64,000 nucleotides of DNA, taken from positions 62,001 to 126,000 of the forward strand of contig JABXKC010000005.1 of assembly GCA_013375495.1 (NCBI GenBank). The letters run 5' to 3'. The translations under genes and the position numbers were made by a program. The stretch is from Promethearchaeota archaeon (lineage in GTDB: Archaea; Asgardarchaeota; Lokiarchaeia; Sigynarchaeales; SOKP01). This document shows, piece by piece, positions 44,991 to 54,720 of the stretch. The number at the start of each line of letters is the position of its first letter. The first letter of the stretch is position 1. The notes under the pieces were generated by a model. It ran no database searches, had not been told where the DNA came from, and saw only the letters and a list, made by a program, of their open reading frames with translations.

Positions 44991-47854
44991 ATTTTTTCTT
45001 TCTTTTTGGGTTTTTTTGCTTTTTTATTTTTTTTCACGCGGACTTTTTCTAATTTTTTAGTTGTTTTCATCTTCTTAATAGATGCAATTATTCCAATAAA
45101 TGCAATGCTTATTATTATGAGGAGAATGATTTGTAAATCCTTTGAAACAATGACTCCATCAATAATAAGATATCGAGGATTTTCTGAGTCATAGCAATAT
45201 CCATCAATACTACCATGAGTATAACCCTCGTTTCCATCCGTATCATTTGCCCATCCATGGTAAGTATAAATACCTGCTGAAAGATCTGTTGCATTAAAGA
45301 AAAAACCCCATCGAGTTGAGTCATGTTTCTTGAACCTAATGTCTTTAAGATGATTTCTTTGTCTAAAATAATAGTTGTCGTAAATATCCAAGTTCCCGAA
45401 AGCATTTATTTGTGCTACAGCCTGTTCAGGATTATCGTGATAAAATACATTCCTATATATCTTACTTGTATTATAAGATATTCCTCTAATTTCAACAGAT
45501 TTTTCAGTGTTTACTTTAAAGGTGTTATGATGAATTTTTATTGAATCTCCTGCTATATCCGTAAAACCTTCATGATGGAGGTAAATCGTGTCATTATCTA
45601 AAGCCCTGTCATAAACAAGAACCTCATCGATGATTCCATTGAAAGGTAACGTCCCGCTTGATGTTGCGCCGATGCATAGATCCCGTGAATTTGTGCCAAT
45701 ACTGCCCGCGTGTTCTTTGCTAGCTTTTTGTACCCCGTCATAATATAATCTTAATTTATTTCCATTAAGCGTTCCCAATACATGATGCCAATTATCCTGA
45801 AGCCCCGCGGGCATTGCCCAGGAAACATTCACGCCATCATCGATGCAGAAATAGATTTTATCATCATCGCCATTTAAATACAAGGAGTAGGCTTGCGAGC
45901 TTGAAAAGGTACCCTTGCTAAGAATAACTTGATTATTATCTTCCGGATTCACGCTAGTTTTTATCCATGCTTCAATTGTTATTTCCGCTGTTATATCTAA
46001 TGTTGTGTCATTACTACAATTAACATGATCATTTATTCCATCAAATCGAAGTCCGTTTTTAATCTTTCCATTGACCCAGCAAGTGTCAGTATCCATATTC
46101 GTGAGCGTTCCATCATTTGCATTATTGTATCTATTTATCGCACTATCTGCTGCGCTGGGCCCGCTTCCTTCATCAAAACGCCAATGAGACACGCGGTATC
46201 TCTTCTCAAAATCACGGGCACCATGCATGTCAAAACAATGACTCTCTCCATCGTTTTCAAGCACGACATTATAACGTGCTTCATAACCGCAGCCAGGATT
46301 TCCTGAACCTGCAATATGATGGCGGCAAAAATCCATAAGATTTGCTTCAATTAGAGTATAAGCATCCTGACCCATGGCAACTCCGTAACCTAATCCTGAA
46401 CGCTGATTATGATGTATGTAATTGTGATGAACATGACCTCCTGATGTTCTCAAGAAATAAGCGGGAGTATAACCCCAAGCATATAATTCACAGTTATCAA
46501 TCTCAACATTAGAGACATCATGGGTATAAATAGCACATGAGTCGTCTGATTCATCGGTTCCATTATGTGGACCTTGTATACGAAGCCCTGTAATTCGGAC
46601 ATTATCTGATGGTTGAAATAATACCCATAAGTTCTTCGTATCATAGTGAAGTAAGGCGCCCTCTGAGCCACTATTACCACGCCCGCTAGCTAAAGTGACA
46701 CCCACAGGTATGACAGTATCTTCCGTGCCTGTCATGTTAATTTCTGCACTATCATCTATATATACTATTTCTCCAGAGGTCGCAATTGCTAAGGCTGCAA
46801 GTAATTCTGCTTTATTTGTTACAAAATGATCAGCATCAGCTGAATTTATAATATCTTTATAACCAGTTCCTCCACCAATTGGATTTCCTGTAGGATTTAC
46901 ATCCGCTCCATAGCCATCATAATTCTTTTCATCTATGGTATTTAAAAACTCAATAGCCTCTGAATAAATCATTACCTCATCGATCATGCCTTTAAAATGA
47001 GTCCAATGACCCTTACCAATCCAACAACGTGCGGAGGTTAGATGATTGGTCCAGTATCCCGAATTTGCATATTCTTTAAGTTCTTCCTCTTTACCATCGA
47101 TAAAAATCCTAATACCAGATCCGTCTTGAGTAACTATGACATGATGAAAATCTGTGTCGCTAATTGTTCTAATAGTTTCAACTGCAGTAACTCCAATATC
47201 ATCATCTTCGATGCGTAAATAAATTCTATTTTCCACAGTTCTTCGTATAAGTAAGAAATCCTGATAATCATTTTCATAAATATTAATTATATCTAAGCGC
47301 TCATAAAACGTAGTAGCTTTAAACCAAAACTGAATCGTTCCCCGTGTGGATATGAAACTATCCTTCGTCCCACAATCCATGTAAGCGCCCGATCCATCAA
47401 AGCTAAGACCCTTTCCATATTTACCCATGCTCCACTGTGCGCCACTAAGTAGTGTTCCATGATTTTGGTTTTTTGAAAAATCATGTGCAAATGTAGAATT
47501 CTCACCTAAATCAGCATTTTCATCTAAATTCATGCCAAGCACTAAATTATCTCCATAAATATCATAGTCTTCTTCATTCCAACCGAATCTAAATGTAGAA
47601 AGATTTTCTTCTGAAATCGAGACATTTATTCCGGCCCAATTTTTATTTATTAAATTAGTATTATTGGCGGGCGTGGGAGGCTCAAAAAATAAGACCGGCT
47701 CAGGTTCGCTGGTCTCTGGGTACTTGCCTTCATTTCCATTCCTAATGCATGATTCAAGGTTAAAACTTGAAATTATAAAAGGAATTATTATAAGTGATAT
47801 AATTATTATTAAAGTTCTCGAAGTTTTTCCAAGTTTGTAAAATAATTTCCTCAT
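44972..47854 (-). CDS. Large secreted LamG and beta-helix surface protein
   Basis: The 960-residue protein starts with a signal or anchor segment (residues 12-30) and an extracellular linker. A LamG-type sugar-binding domain follows (about 95-310, [15 protein letters not shown]). A right-handed beta-helix (about 340-560, [16 protein letters not shown] and [18 protein letters not shown]) is interrupted by a second LamG domain (about 560-760, [14 protein letters not shown]) before more beta-helix. A C-terminal membrane segment and a lysine-rich tail end it. It should sit on the cell surface and bind or cleave glycans. The middle is GC-richer (31 of 60 in 45661-45720). The last codons overlap the acyltransferase tail, so the true end may have been altered. 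Confidence 0.83.
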   Translation of the reverse strand: MRKLFYKLGKTSRTLIIIISLIIIPFIISSFNLESCIRNGNEGKYPETSEPEPVLFFEPPTPANNTNLINKNWAGINVSISEENLSTFRFGWNEEDYDIYGDNLVLGMNLDENADLGENSTFAHDFSKNQNHGTLLSGAQWSMGKYGKGLSFDGSGAYMDCGTKDSFISTRGTIQFWFKATTFYERLDIINIYENDYQDFLLIRRTVENRIYLRIEDDDIGVTAVETIRTISDTDFHHVIVTQDGSGIRIFIDGKEEELKEYANSGYWTNHLTSARCWIGKGHWTHFKGMIDEVMIYSEAIEFLNTIDEKNYDGYGADVNPTGNPIGGGTGYKDIINSADADHFVTNKAELLAALAIATSGEIVYIDDSAEINMTGTEDTVIPVGVTLASGRGNSGSEGALLHYDTKNLWVLFQPSDNVRITGLRIQGPHNGTDESDDSCAIYTHDVSNVEIDNCELYAWGYTPAYFLRTSGGHVHHNYIHHNQRSGLGYGVAMGQDAYTLIEANLMDFCRHHIAGSGNPGCGYEARYNVVLENDGESHCFDMHGARDFEKRYRVSHWRFDEGSGPSAADSAINRYNNANDGTLTNMDTDTCWVNGKIKNGLRFDGINDHVNCSNDTTLDITAEITIEAWIKTSVNPEDNNQVILSKGTFSSSQAYSLYLNGDDDKIYFCIDDGVNVSWAMPAGLQDNWHHVLGTLNGNKLRLYYDGVQKASKEHAGSIGTNSRDLCIGATSSGTLPFNGIIDEVLVYDRALDNDTIYLHHEGFTDIAGDSIKIHHNTFKVNTEKSVEIRGISYNTSKIYRNVFYHDNPEQAVAQINAFGNLDIYDNYYFRQRNHLKDIRFKKHDSTRWGFFFNATDLSAGIYTYHGWANDTDGNEGYTHGSIDGYCYDSENPRYLIIDGVIVSKDLQIILLIIISIAFIGIIASIKKMKTTKKLEKVRVKKNKKAKKPKKKEKMMQAKI

Positions 47855-48342
47855 GTATTTCTAAAATGATCATTTTTAAAAAGTTTTGATGAGATATACA
47901 AAATCGTAAAAATATAAACTGATTTTTAATAATAAATAAGCAAAGAAATATTAGTGTTCTCGTTTTTCTCTTTTTTAAATAAAAATAGTCCTTTTTACCC
48001 ATTAATCGTTTTCTATGGTTATATGAATGGGATATTTTTTTTATAGAATAAAAATCTAACAATTAAAATATTTAATTAATCTATTATATATCATGCATTA
48101 TTAAGCATAATGCAGGTAGAAGAAAATGGTTTTTATGTGTACATAAAACATACATCCTTATCCAATAATATCGTCATATTATATTTAATCGTTTTTTTTC
48201 AAATTTGAGAGTTACTAATAGGAGTGTTCATCAATTCTCGTATTTGCTTATTATCTACTAATCTGTTCCTATGCTTTTGATTTCTTGACAAGATAGATGC
48301 AATAAAAATATGCTTGAAAATGATTTTTTCAATTAGTATATC
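47855..48342. other. AT-rich spacer upstream of the LamG-type gene
   Basis: No gene was seen in this 488-bp stretch, which should hold the LamG gene promoter. A perfect 8-bp inverted repeat (TGCATTAT, five-base loop, ATAATGCA) lies at 48094-48114. The stretch at about 48272-48330 resembles 48621-48680 imperfectly, so the 267-bp repeat copy 2 is itself flanked by similar sequence. Confidence 0.4.
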
Positions 48343-48609
48343 TATGACACAAAACTAAAAGATTTGTTTTATTCATCATTTTTAACTTTTAATTCCTATT
48401 TCTTTTTTCTAAGGATCACACAAATAACAAATTGAGTACCCCTTCCTAAATTCTATTATGTTTAAATTAAATTAAAATTTTATTAAAAGAGTTTTAAAAT
48501 TAAAAAATTTCAGTAATCTACTCCTTTAATGCGTATATTGAACTAAAATTTACTTATTTTCTTTTGTTAACTAATTTTGCTGGAACACCTGCTACAATTG
48601 AAAAAGGTT
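48343..48609. repeat. 267-bp perfect direct repeat, copy 2
   Basis: This is identical to 44657-44923. Here it has no intact gene: it holds 12 codons of a GT4 start and 18 codons of an acyltransferase end, both on the minus strand and both cut off at the repeat edges. Copy 1 has the intact GT4 gene, so this copy is the likely duplicate. Confidence 0.95.
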
Positions 48610-48687
48610 TTCATTCTAATGCTTTTGGTTTTTTGAAAAGATAGATTTAATAAAAATAAGGTTGAAACTAATTTTAGAAAAATAAAT

Positions 48688-48790
48688 TTATATAAAAATT
48701 TTTAAGATAGTAATCGTCGCTCTGTAGAAATATTCAAATATATTGCTAAATAACCTGCTTTTTCTTGTCTTTCTAGCGATTATGGAAAGA
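48688..48790 (-). pseudogene. C-terminal tail of a GT2 gene
   Basis: The minus-strand frame ending at 48688 reads IIARKTRKSRLFSN and then FEYFYRATITILKIFI. This matches the end of the GT2 protein at 51471-52403 almost residue for residue. The rest is missing. It is joined near 48785 to the broken GT56 copy. Confidence 0.75.
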
Positions 48791-49252
48791 ATAGTAGAAA
48801 TTTATAAAACCCGATATTACTCTATTATCTAATTTTAGTAATAATCTTGAAGTGCAATGATCATATAAATTTAATGGGATGTAATCATATAAGTCACCTC
48901 CCCAAATTACCCATAATGTTTTTGCTTTTCCTTTGAATCCGAATAATATTCCAGATATTTCTTCTGTCAAATTATGAATAATGATATTTTCTGCTTGTCT
49001 CATCATTTTTCGAATCCTTGCATATTCCATAGTAAAGAACTTTATATGCGAAAGGGTAAATTCTAAAATTTTTTTCTTACGCGAAATTGTAATTACTTCA
49101 ATGTTCTGATAATTTTCTGAAATAATGTAATTTTTTCTGTTCTTTTTTTTAACTATAATGAAATAATGTTCTTCAATTTTAAAGCTAGATTGAATTTGTT
49201 CTATGAATTCTCTTGAATAAAATTGATCCATCATAAAATGCAGATATTTCAT
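48773..49252 (-). pseudogene. N-terminal fragment of a GT56-family glycosyltransferase
   Basis: The 159-residue frame matches the first 150 residues of the GT56 gene at 35207-36382 (MKYLHFM, EEHYFIIVKKKNRK, AENIIIHNLTEEISGILFGF, LWVIWGGDLYDYIPLNLYD). It ends where the GT2 tail begins, in the middle of a helix. The donor-binding C-terminal half is gone, so it cannot be active. Confidence 0.85.
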
Positions 49253-49369
49253 AATTAACTTGAGTTTTTCTTAAAATTTATTAAAGATGTCTAATCGATT
49301 TATATTCGAACCTTAACAACTTAAATGCTTTTGTTTTACTTACTTAAATATTTTAATTAAAAAAAATTT

Positions 49370-50539
49370 CTATTTTAAAGCTTCTAAATACGCTTCTATT
49401 AATTTTACTGATTCATTTTTCCAGTTTAATTTTTCCATTATTATGGACTTACTTCTTTTTGATATTTCATATTGCGTTTTTTCATTATTCGCAAGATATA
49501 ATATTTTTTCACCAATTTTTTCTGGATCAAGAGGAAAGTCTATTTCAATTGCTTTTACCATCTTTATATATCGTTGTGATGATTTTAAATTAGTGAATAA
49601 AAATGGTATCCCGACTAACATGTATTCAAATATTTTATTTGAAATCATTATGTTATTATTAGCAGTATCTTCATATAAACCAACAGCAATGTCACAATTA
49701 TAAGTTAATTTTAAAAGTTCGCAATATGGGACTGCTCCTGTGAAGATAAAATGATTAGATATCTTATGCTTCTTTACCATCTCTTTTATATTGTTTAAAT
49801 AATTACCACCACCGACAATCCAAAACTCGAAATTATGATTTCTCTCCAATATTCTAACTGCTGATAATATAAATTCATCATATCCTCTATGTGTATAAAC
49901 TCCTCCAGAATAGATTATCTTAAATAATTTTTCTTTATTCGGAGATAAAGGGTGGAACTTAAGATTTTCATAATCAAAATCTTTTTTAATAAAATCTAAA
50001 TCTGGTACATTCAAAATACAAAATTGAGGTTTCTTAATTCTTCTTTTAAGAATTTTTAGTTGTAATGGACTTGCACCGATTAAAATAGTAATAAATTTGC
50101 TACAAATAAATTCTAAGAATAAAAAACATAACCAATAGAATTTATTTAGCTTGTCTTTTGCCGCTTCTGGGAATAGTTCATGTGAGTCATAAATCAATTT
50201 AACTTTTGGAAATAATATTTTGTATAGAACTGCTGGAGGAAGTCCTGTTAAATCATGAGCATGAATTACATCGGGAGGGGGGGTTTCTTTAATTAAATAA
50301 TGAAAAGCTAAAAACCAAAATTTTAACAATGATTTTACTGTTTCACGTTTTTTTGGTTGAACTTCCATGATTTCACTATTTTTTATTCGTTTATCATTAT
50401 TTATAACCCTATTATTGTCTTTAGGATCTTTACAATTAATCACTTCAATTTCATATCCATTTTGAGCTAAAGAAATTGCTTCTCTTTGAACCCTAGTATC
50501 TGAAATGAAATTCTTGTATAATATCATTTTAATAATCAT
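49370..50539 (-). CDS. GT4-family glycosyltransferase
   Basis: The 389-residue protein has the GT-B fold of GT4. It shows DTRVQREAISLAQNGYEIEVI at the start, PPPDVIHAHDLTGLPPAVL near residue 88, IYDSHELFPE near 115, IIYSGGVYTHRGYDEFI near 210 and the SNKIFEYMLVGIPFLFTNL donor-site block near 300. No signal peptide is present, so it acts in the cytoplasm. It is intact, unlike the fragment just downstream. Confidence 0.88.
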   Translation of the reverse strand: MIIKMILYKNFISDTRVQREAISLAQNGYEIEVINCKDPKDNNRVINNDKRIKNSEIMEVQPKKRETVKSLLKFWFLAFHYLIKETPPPDVIHAHDLTGLPPAVLYKILFPKVKLIYDSHELFPEAAKDKLNKFYWLCFLFLEFICSKFITILIGASPLQLKILKRRIKKPQFCILNVPDLDFIKKDFDYENLKFHPLSPNKEKLFKIIYSGGVYTHRGYDEFILSAVRILERNHNFEFWIVGGGNYLNNIKEMVKKHKISNHFIFTGAVPYCELLKLTYNCDIAVGLYEDTANNNIMISNKIFEYMLVGIPFLFTNLKSSQRYIKMVKAIEIDFPLDPEKIGEKILYLANNEKTQYEISKRSKSIIMEKLNWKNESVKLIEAYLEALK

Positions 50540-50726
50540 TGATTATCCACGAATATATTTTTTCTTTAGATAAATTCTAGTAATTTTTAGTCTTCTTTTT
50601 TTAATTAAGTAATCTAATTAAAACTTTCATTTTTGAGGTTTCAACCGATAATTTAACATATGGTCAATATTAATAAACATTATGTAATTACATTCTCAAG
50701 ATGGATAATGCAAGAGAAAACTTCTT

Positions 50727-51278
50727 TCATTTTTCAAAAATCACAAAATGATTACAAAACAATTCAAATTTTTTGTATTTTTTTAATTTTAAATTGTATT
50801 TTTGTCCAATTTTTATAAAATCACTTTTTGATAAAATTATTTTATGACTATCTCTTACAGATTTTGGAAACAAACCCAATATCTCACCACAGAAATGAAT
50901 AAAATTACCAAATTTAGTAGGTGTTGTTATCACAATACTTCCGCCACTCTTTAAGTTATTGATTGATTGCCTAATTGGATTTTCATAGTTCTTTATGTGC
51001 TCAATGAATGCTGTCATAATAACTAGATCCACTTTCTCGGGTAAATTAATTTTATCTTTTTCTAAATTTTTTGAATAAAACTCTCCTAGGGGATATTTTT
51101 TACTTAATTCTTTACATTTATAATCTAAATCTACTCCAAAATATCTAGTTACCGCCTTATTATTAATTGCTTTAGCATCACCACATCCAAGATCTAAAAC
51201 TTTTCCTTTTAAATATGGTCTAACTTTATTTTCTCTTATCTTTGTTAAATATTTGCTTAATTTTGCCAATTCTAACAA
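50727..51278 (-). CDS. Class I SAM-dependent methyltransferase
   Basis: The 183-residue protein has the SAM motif KVLDLGCGDAKAI near residue 27, the acidic turn YFGVDLDYKC and the motif-IV-like VDLVIMTAFIEHIKNYENP near 82, as in Ubi/Coq-type methyltransferases. It starts at TTG 51278 by best fit. It is one of three methyltransferases in the island. The target is probably a sugar or lipid carrier. Confidence 0.83.
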   Translation of the reverse strand: MLELAKLSKYLTKIRENKVRPYLKGKVLDLGCGDAKAINNKAVTRYFGVDLDYKCKELSKKYPLGEFYSKNLEKDKINLPEKVDLVIMTAFIEHIKNYENPIRQSINNLKSGGSIVITTPTKFGNFIHFCGEILGLFPKSVRDSHKIILSKSDFIKIGQKYNLKLKKYKKFELFCNHFVIFEK

Positions 51279-51470
51279 CTTTTTTAATGAGTTTACTATA
51301 ATTAAAGTTAAGCAATTTAAAAAATTCCCTGTGGTTTTTTTATAATATTTACAATTACAATAAATCAGCTAAAAATATTTTACTGACAAAAAATATTAAG
51401 ATATGAAGGTTTTGGATGGTCAAGCAGGTTCAGAAAAAAGATAATTTCAGAAAAATTGCTTTTAAATCAA

Positions 51471-52403
51471 TTAATTTATAATGAATATTTTCAAAATAGT
51501 AATTGTCGCTCTGTAGAAATATTCTATTATATTACTAAATAACCTGCTTTTTCTAGTCTTTCTAGCGATTATAGGGATTTCTTTAATTAGCTTCTTATAC
51601 CTTATTGCGTGTATTAATTGTTCTTGCGTGTATGTAAACTTGCTCCCAATGGGCAATTGAGCAATTTCTTTAGTGAAAGCACGAAATCCTGTTGTTGTAT
51701 CATGGATGTTTTTTCTGAATATTAAGCTAAGAATTCTTGCGAAAAACATATTTCCAAGTTTTTTACCAATGGATCCATCATAGACCCCCTTTCCAAATCG
51801 TGAGCCTAATACTAGATCGTATCCGTCGAGAACACTTTCAATCATCTCTGGAATAAATTTAGGAGGATATTGCCCGTCAGCATCAATATGCACGATGATA
51901 TTTGCTCCTAAACCACAACAAATTTCCATCTCCTTTTTAAATGTATATGCAAGACCCATATTACATCCATTTGAAAAGAAAAGTACTCCATTCTCCTCCG
52001 TAATCTTTTTTGTCCTATCTACGCTTCCATCATCGAGAAGCATTATCTGATATATATAATTGGTATTGCTCATCACAGTTTTAATTTCATTAATAACCGC
52101 TCCAATACTCTCTTCCTCATTATAGGCGGGTATAGTTATAACGACTTTCTTATTTGATGGGATCGTAATAAATTTATTTATAATCTTTTCTTGTCCAATA
52201 TCTTCTAGTTCAACTTGTCCAATATCTTCTAGTTCAACTTGTCCAATTTCTTCTAGTTCAACTTGTCCAATTTCTTCTAGTTCAACTTGTCCAATTTCTT
52301 CTAGTTCAACTTGTTCAATATCTTCTAGTTCAACTTGTCCATTATCTTCTAGTTTAACTCGATCTTCTAGGATAATTTTTTGTGGAGTCATAGTATTCAC
52401 CAT
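51471..52403 (-). CDS. GT2-family (dolichyl-phosphate-sugar synthase-like) glycosyltransferase with an N-terminal octapeptide repeat
   Basis: Residues 85-310 form a GT2 enzyme of the DPM1/Ag family, with VVITIPAYNEEESIG, LLDDGSVDRT, VHIDADGQYPPKF with the DxD, GSRFGKG and DTTTGFRAF. It would move a sugar to a polyprenyl phosphate or grow a lipid-linked glycan. Residues 15-72 are an acidic repeat, GQVELE(D/E)I, about seven times, encoded by a 24-bp minisatellite. That extension is not part of the family. A copy of the gene's last 34 codons is at 48688-48790. Confidence 0.85.
   Translation of the reverse strand: MVNTMTPQKIILEDRVKLEDNGQVELEDIEQVELEEIGQVELEEIGQVELEEIGQVELEDIGQVELEDIGQEKIINKFITIPSNKKVVITIPAYNEEESIGAVINEIKTVMSNTNYIYQIMLLDDGSVDRTKKITEENGVLFFSNGCNMGLAYTFKKEMEICCGLGANIIVHIDADGQYPPKFIPEMIESVLDGYDLVLGSRFGKGVYDGSIGKKLGNMFFARILSLIFRKNIHDTTTGFRAFTKEIAQLPIGSKFTYTQEQLIHAIRYKKLIKEIPIIARKTRKSRLFSNIIEYFYRATITILKIFIIN
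52191..52358. repeat. 24-bp tandem repeat, seven units, inside the GT2 gene
   Basis: Seven units of TTGTCCAATATCTTCTAGTT plus CAAC, with variants at two or three positions, run without gaps. Twenty-four bases keep the reading frame, so each unit encodes one octapeptide. Copy number can change by slippage without breaking the gene. Confidence 0.92.
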
Positions 52404-52544
52404 TGGATTTCTAGAATTAACCTCTTAACCTCTGAATAGAAATTTTATAAATTATGAAAATGGTTAAACAACTTGGAATCGAACAATTAAGAGTAAGTAT
52501 AATTGAATATTTAAAATTTTGGGTAATTTAACAAATCTGTAATA

Positions 52545-52606
52545 CAGATTTGTGAATTGTGTGTTCAGATTTGTTAATTGTGTGTTCAGATTTGTGTATT
52601 GTGTGT
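52545..52606. repeat. 21-bp tandem repeat, three units
   Basis: Three near-identical units of about 21 bases (CAGATTTGTGAATTGTGTGT plus T) follow each other in a non-coding stretch after the decayed GT-C-like fragment. Confidence 0.85.
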
Positions 52607-52689
52607 AATTTTGTGAAATAGAATGTATTGAAATTACAATGTGAATAAGAAACCACTTTATATTATAACATTTAAATTTAGATATCCAA

Positions 52690-53072
52690 TGTATTTTCCA
52701 TATCATTAAATGATGAGTTGCGAAAATGGGTTCATATAATTCCGAGTCTTGTAAAGATTGGATTAATGGCCAATTATTTACGCCGCCTGACTCAAATGTT
52801 TCTTTAATAGTTATAATATAGTGTACATTATAAGAGAGCAATGTGTCAAAGTCATTCCCCTCTCTTACATCTAATTCCCTTATAGAATTAATTAACTCAT
52901 TTATCGAACCCGTTTGAGTAAAATTGAAAAAAGTAAAACGAAGAAGATCATCTAATGAAAATTTTGTATTTTCATAAACATAATTAGGAGTGATAAGATC
53001 ATAAAATAAGGGTAATCCAATTTCGACAGGTTCACTAAAAGTGGGTAAAAATCCAACTCCTCCAATTCTTTA
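52690..53072 (-). pseudogene. Decayed C-terminal domain of a GT-C-like membrane glycosyltransferase
   Basis: A minus-strand frame reads GVGFLPTFSEPVEIG, YDLITPNYVYEN, LLSYNVHYIITIKE, NNWPLIQSLQDSEL and HHLMIWKI. This follows the C-terminal domain of the 40953-42926 protein in order (SLLPTFYARSNIG, YDLLKPKEVIEG, EYNVQYIISINR, NQWTLIQSLYKSEL, QHLLVWKI). The membrane part is absent and a stop lies just upstream, so it is a dead copy. Confidence 0.75.
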
Positions 53073-53138
53073 AGAGATATAATGATTGGAAACAAATATT
53101 TTTTTATAGTGATATTCTTAAATCTGTAGCTCATATCC

Positions 53139-54245
53139 TCATTCCTTTCTCTTCTTTAGGGATAATTTAGGGATAAAAGATTTGATGTTTTTCCTTTTAA
53201 TAAAAAACATTAATTTAATTAGGATTATTGACAATAAAGCTATTATATTATAATATATAAAAATAATAGCCGCAATTAAAAAAACATCAGGATAGTCTGT
53301 ATCATCAGTAAATTTTTCATAAATAGCGCCCCATCCATTATCCTCTAAGATATTTCCTGTAATTACATTAAAAGTGCTTTCTTCGAGATATATACCATAT
53401 TTTTGGTTATAACTAGCGGAATTTTCTATTAAATTATTATAGTGAGAAGATAAAAGTCTAAATCCATGCTGATCGTTATTGTTAGCGGTGTTATTTGAAA
53501 AAGTGTTAAGATCGGAATAGCTGAGAGTGAATCCGTTGAGATTCCAAGTAGCTAGATTTTCTGTTAGAGTATTGTTATATGAAGAACTTAGGTAAAAACC
53601 GAGATAAGTATTATCAATCACCTCATTGCCTGATATGGTATTGTTATAGGATGATTCAAGAGAAAATCCATGTCTGTTATCTGTTATGATATTTGCCGTC
53701 AAAATATTAAAATAGGAACAATTTAACGTCAAACCATTGGTATTTCCAATCGCGGTATTAGCGATTAATGTATTATTAAAGGAATTCTTGAGGTAAAATC
53801 CGTATTGGTTATTGTAAGCGGTATTATCTTCTAATCTTCCGTGCGTTACATTCTCAAAATAAAATCCATAGTAGTTATTTAATTTTCCATCGTTAACGGT
53901 TGTGTTTCTGATAATGAAATGAAGATCAGTATTCCTAATATGAACTCCATGCTCTATTGTAGCATAAATTTCATAATTTTCAATGATATAAGGATCGTTG
54001 AGACTTCCATCTCCACTCCATCCCTCACTAATTGCCTTAGCAGCAAACGTGTCTTTACCATCAATAAATAATGATTCATTAAATGCCGATATCTTTGGTA
54101 TCTTTGAATTTTGATAAAAAATATCTTCAATAGGTGCCATATTAGCTCCTAAGAACCTAGGTGAAATGAGAAAAAGAAGGTATCCTCCAATTAGCATGCT
54201 ATAGATGAGAGTAAATAAAAGAACACTAGTGTTTTTATTACGCAT
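53139..54245 (-). CDS. Membrane-anchored NosD-type right-handed beta-helix protein
   Basis: The 368-residue protein has an N-terminal membrane or signal segment (about residues 8-30). About ten beta-helix coils (90-310) repeat the pattern N-T-x-x-x-N-x-x-G-F-x-L-x-x-S-x-x-N-x-L (for example GFYLKNSFNNTLIANTA). A C-terminal membrane segment near 325-350 and a basic tail follow. It is therefore anchored and faces outside. Such NosD-like repeats bind or cleave polysaccharides or serve structural roles. Confidence 0.85.
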   Translation of the reverse strand: MRNKNTSVLLFTLIYSMLIGGYLLFLISPRFLGANMAPIEDIFYQNSKIPKISAFNESLFIDGKDTFAAKAISEGWSGDGSLNDPYIIENYEIYATIEHGVHIRNTDLHFIIRNTTVNDGKLNNYYGFYFENVTHGRLEDNTAYNNQYGFYLKNSFNNTLIANTAIGNTNGLTLNCSYFNILTANIITDNRHGFSLESSYNNTISGNEVIDNTYLGFYLSSSYNNTLTENLATWNLNGFTLSYSDLNTFSNNTANNNDQHGFRLLSSHYNNLIENSASYNQKYGIYLEESTFNVITGNILEDNGWGAIYEKFTDDTDYPDVFLIAAIIFIYYNIIALLSIILIKLMFFIKRKNIKSFIPKLSLKKRKE

Positions 54246-54499
54246 TTTAATTCTTGTTATTTTTTAATTGATATTTGAAGTCTATTTATCGTAATTATGA
54301 TTCTTTTATTAAGCTTAAATACCCTTTAAATTAGCAGGACATATTTAACTAATGGATGAAAATGATAAGGTTTGAAATATTAAAAAAATTCTTATTGTGA
54401 TATAAATTTCAACCAAGAAAAAATAAGAGATAAAGTTCAAAATAATCCAAAAAAAATTGATCCTCAAGCCAAACGGAAGAAGTAACTAATCTATTTTTA

Positions 54500-54720
54500 T
54501 TATATTTTTCTATAAATCTTATAAAAAATAGGTGAAATATAAGCTCCAATAACTTTAGAATAAAATTTAATATTATGCTCATCTACCCACATGATTTCAC
54601 ACATTTTTAAACCATTTTGTTTAATTTCCCATAAACACCATAAGAGGAGTTCGGTCCCAATTCCCTTTCCTCGTAAAGAATCTAAAACTCCCGTTGGTCC
54701 AAATGAGCCGGGAAAAAATA
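54500..54720 (-). pseudogene. C-terminal tail of a GNAT acetyltransferase
   Basis: The minus-strand frame reads FFPGSFGPTGV, SLRGKGIGTELLLWCLW and MCEIMWVDEHNIKFYSKVIG, matching the last 70 residues of the GNAT protein at 62185-63120. The N-terminal three quarters are missing. At 54720 the sequence switches to the 3' end of the URO-D-like gene on the opposite strand. Confidence 0.85.

Noticed and set aside
46025..46350. Several 70-93-codon frames inside the LamG gene
   Set aside because: They are shadows in other frames of a long, well-supported coding region.
47760..48062. 100-codon minus-strand frame overlapping the LamG gene start
   Set aside because: Very low-complexity, AT-rich, and overlaps the LamG signal-peptide region in another frame.
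44657..48609. Insertion sequence or transposon between the 267-bp repeats
   Set aside because: No transposase, terminal inverted repeats or target duplication were found, and the repeats contain ordinary gene ends.
52191..52358. CRISPR array
   Set aside because: Units are contiguous with no unique spacers and are in frame with a coding region.
54417..54485. 22-codon plus-strand stretch ending in TAA with a lysine-rich end
   Set aside because: It could be the tail of a lost gene, but it is too short and simple in composition to assign.
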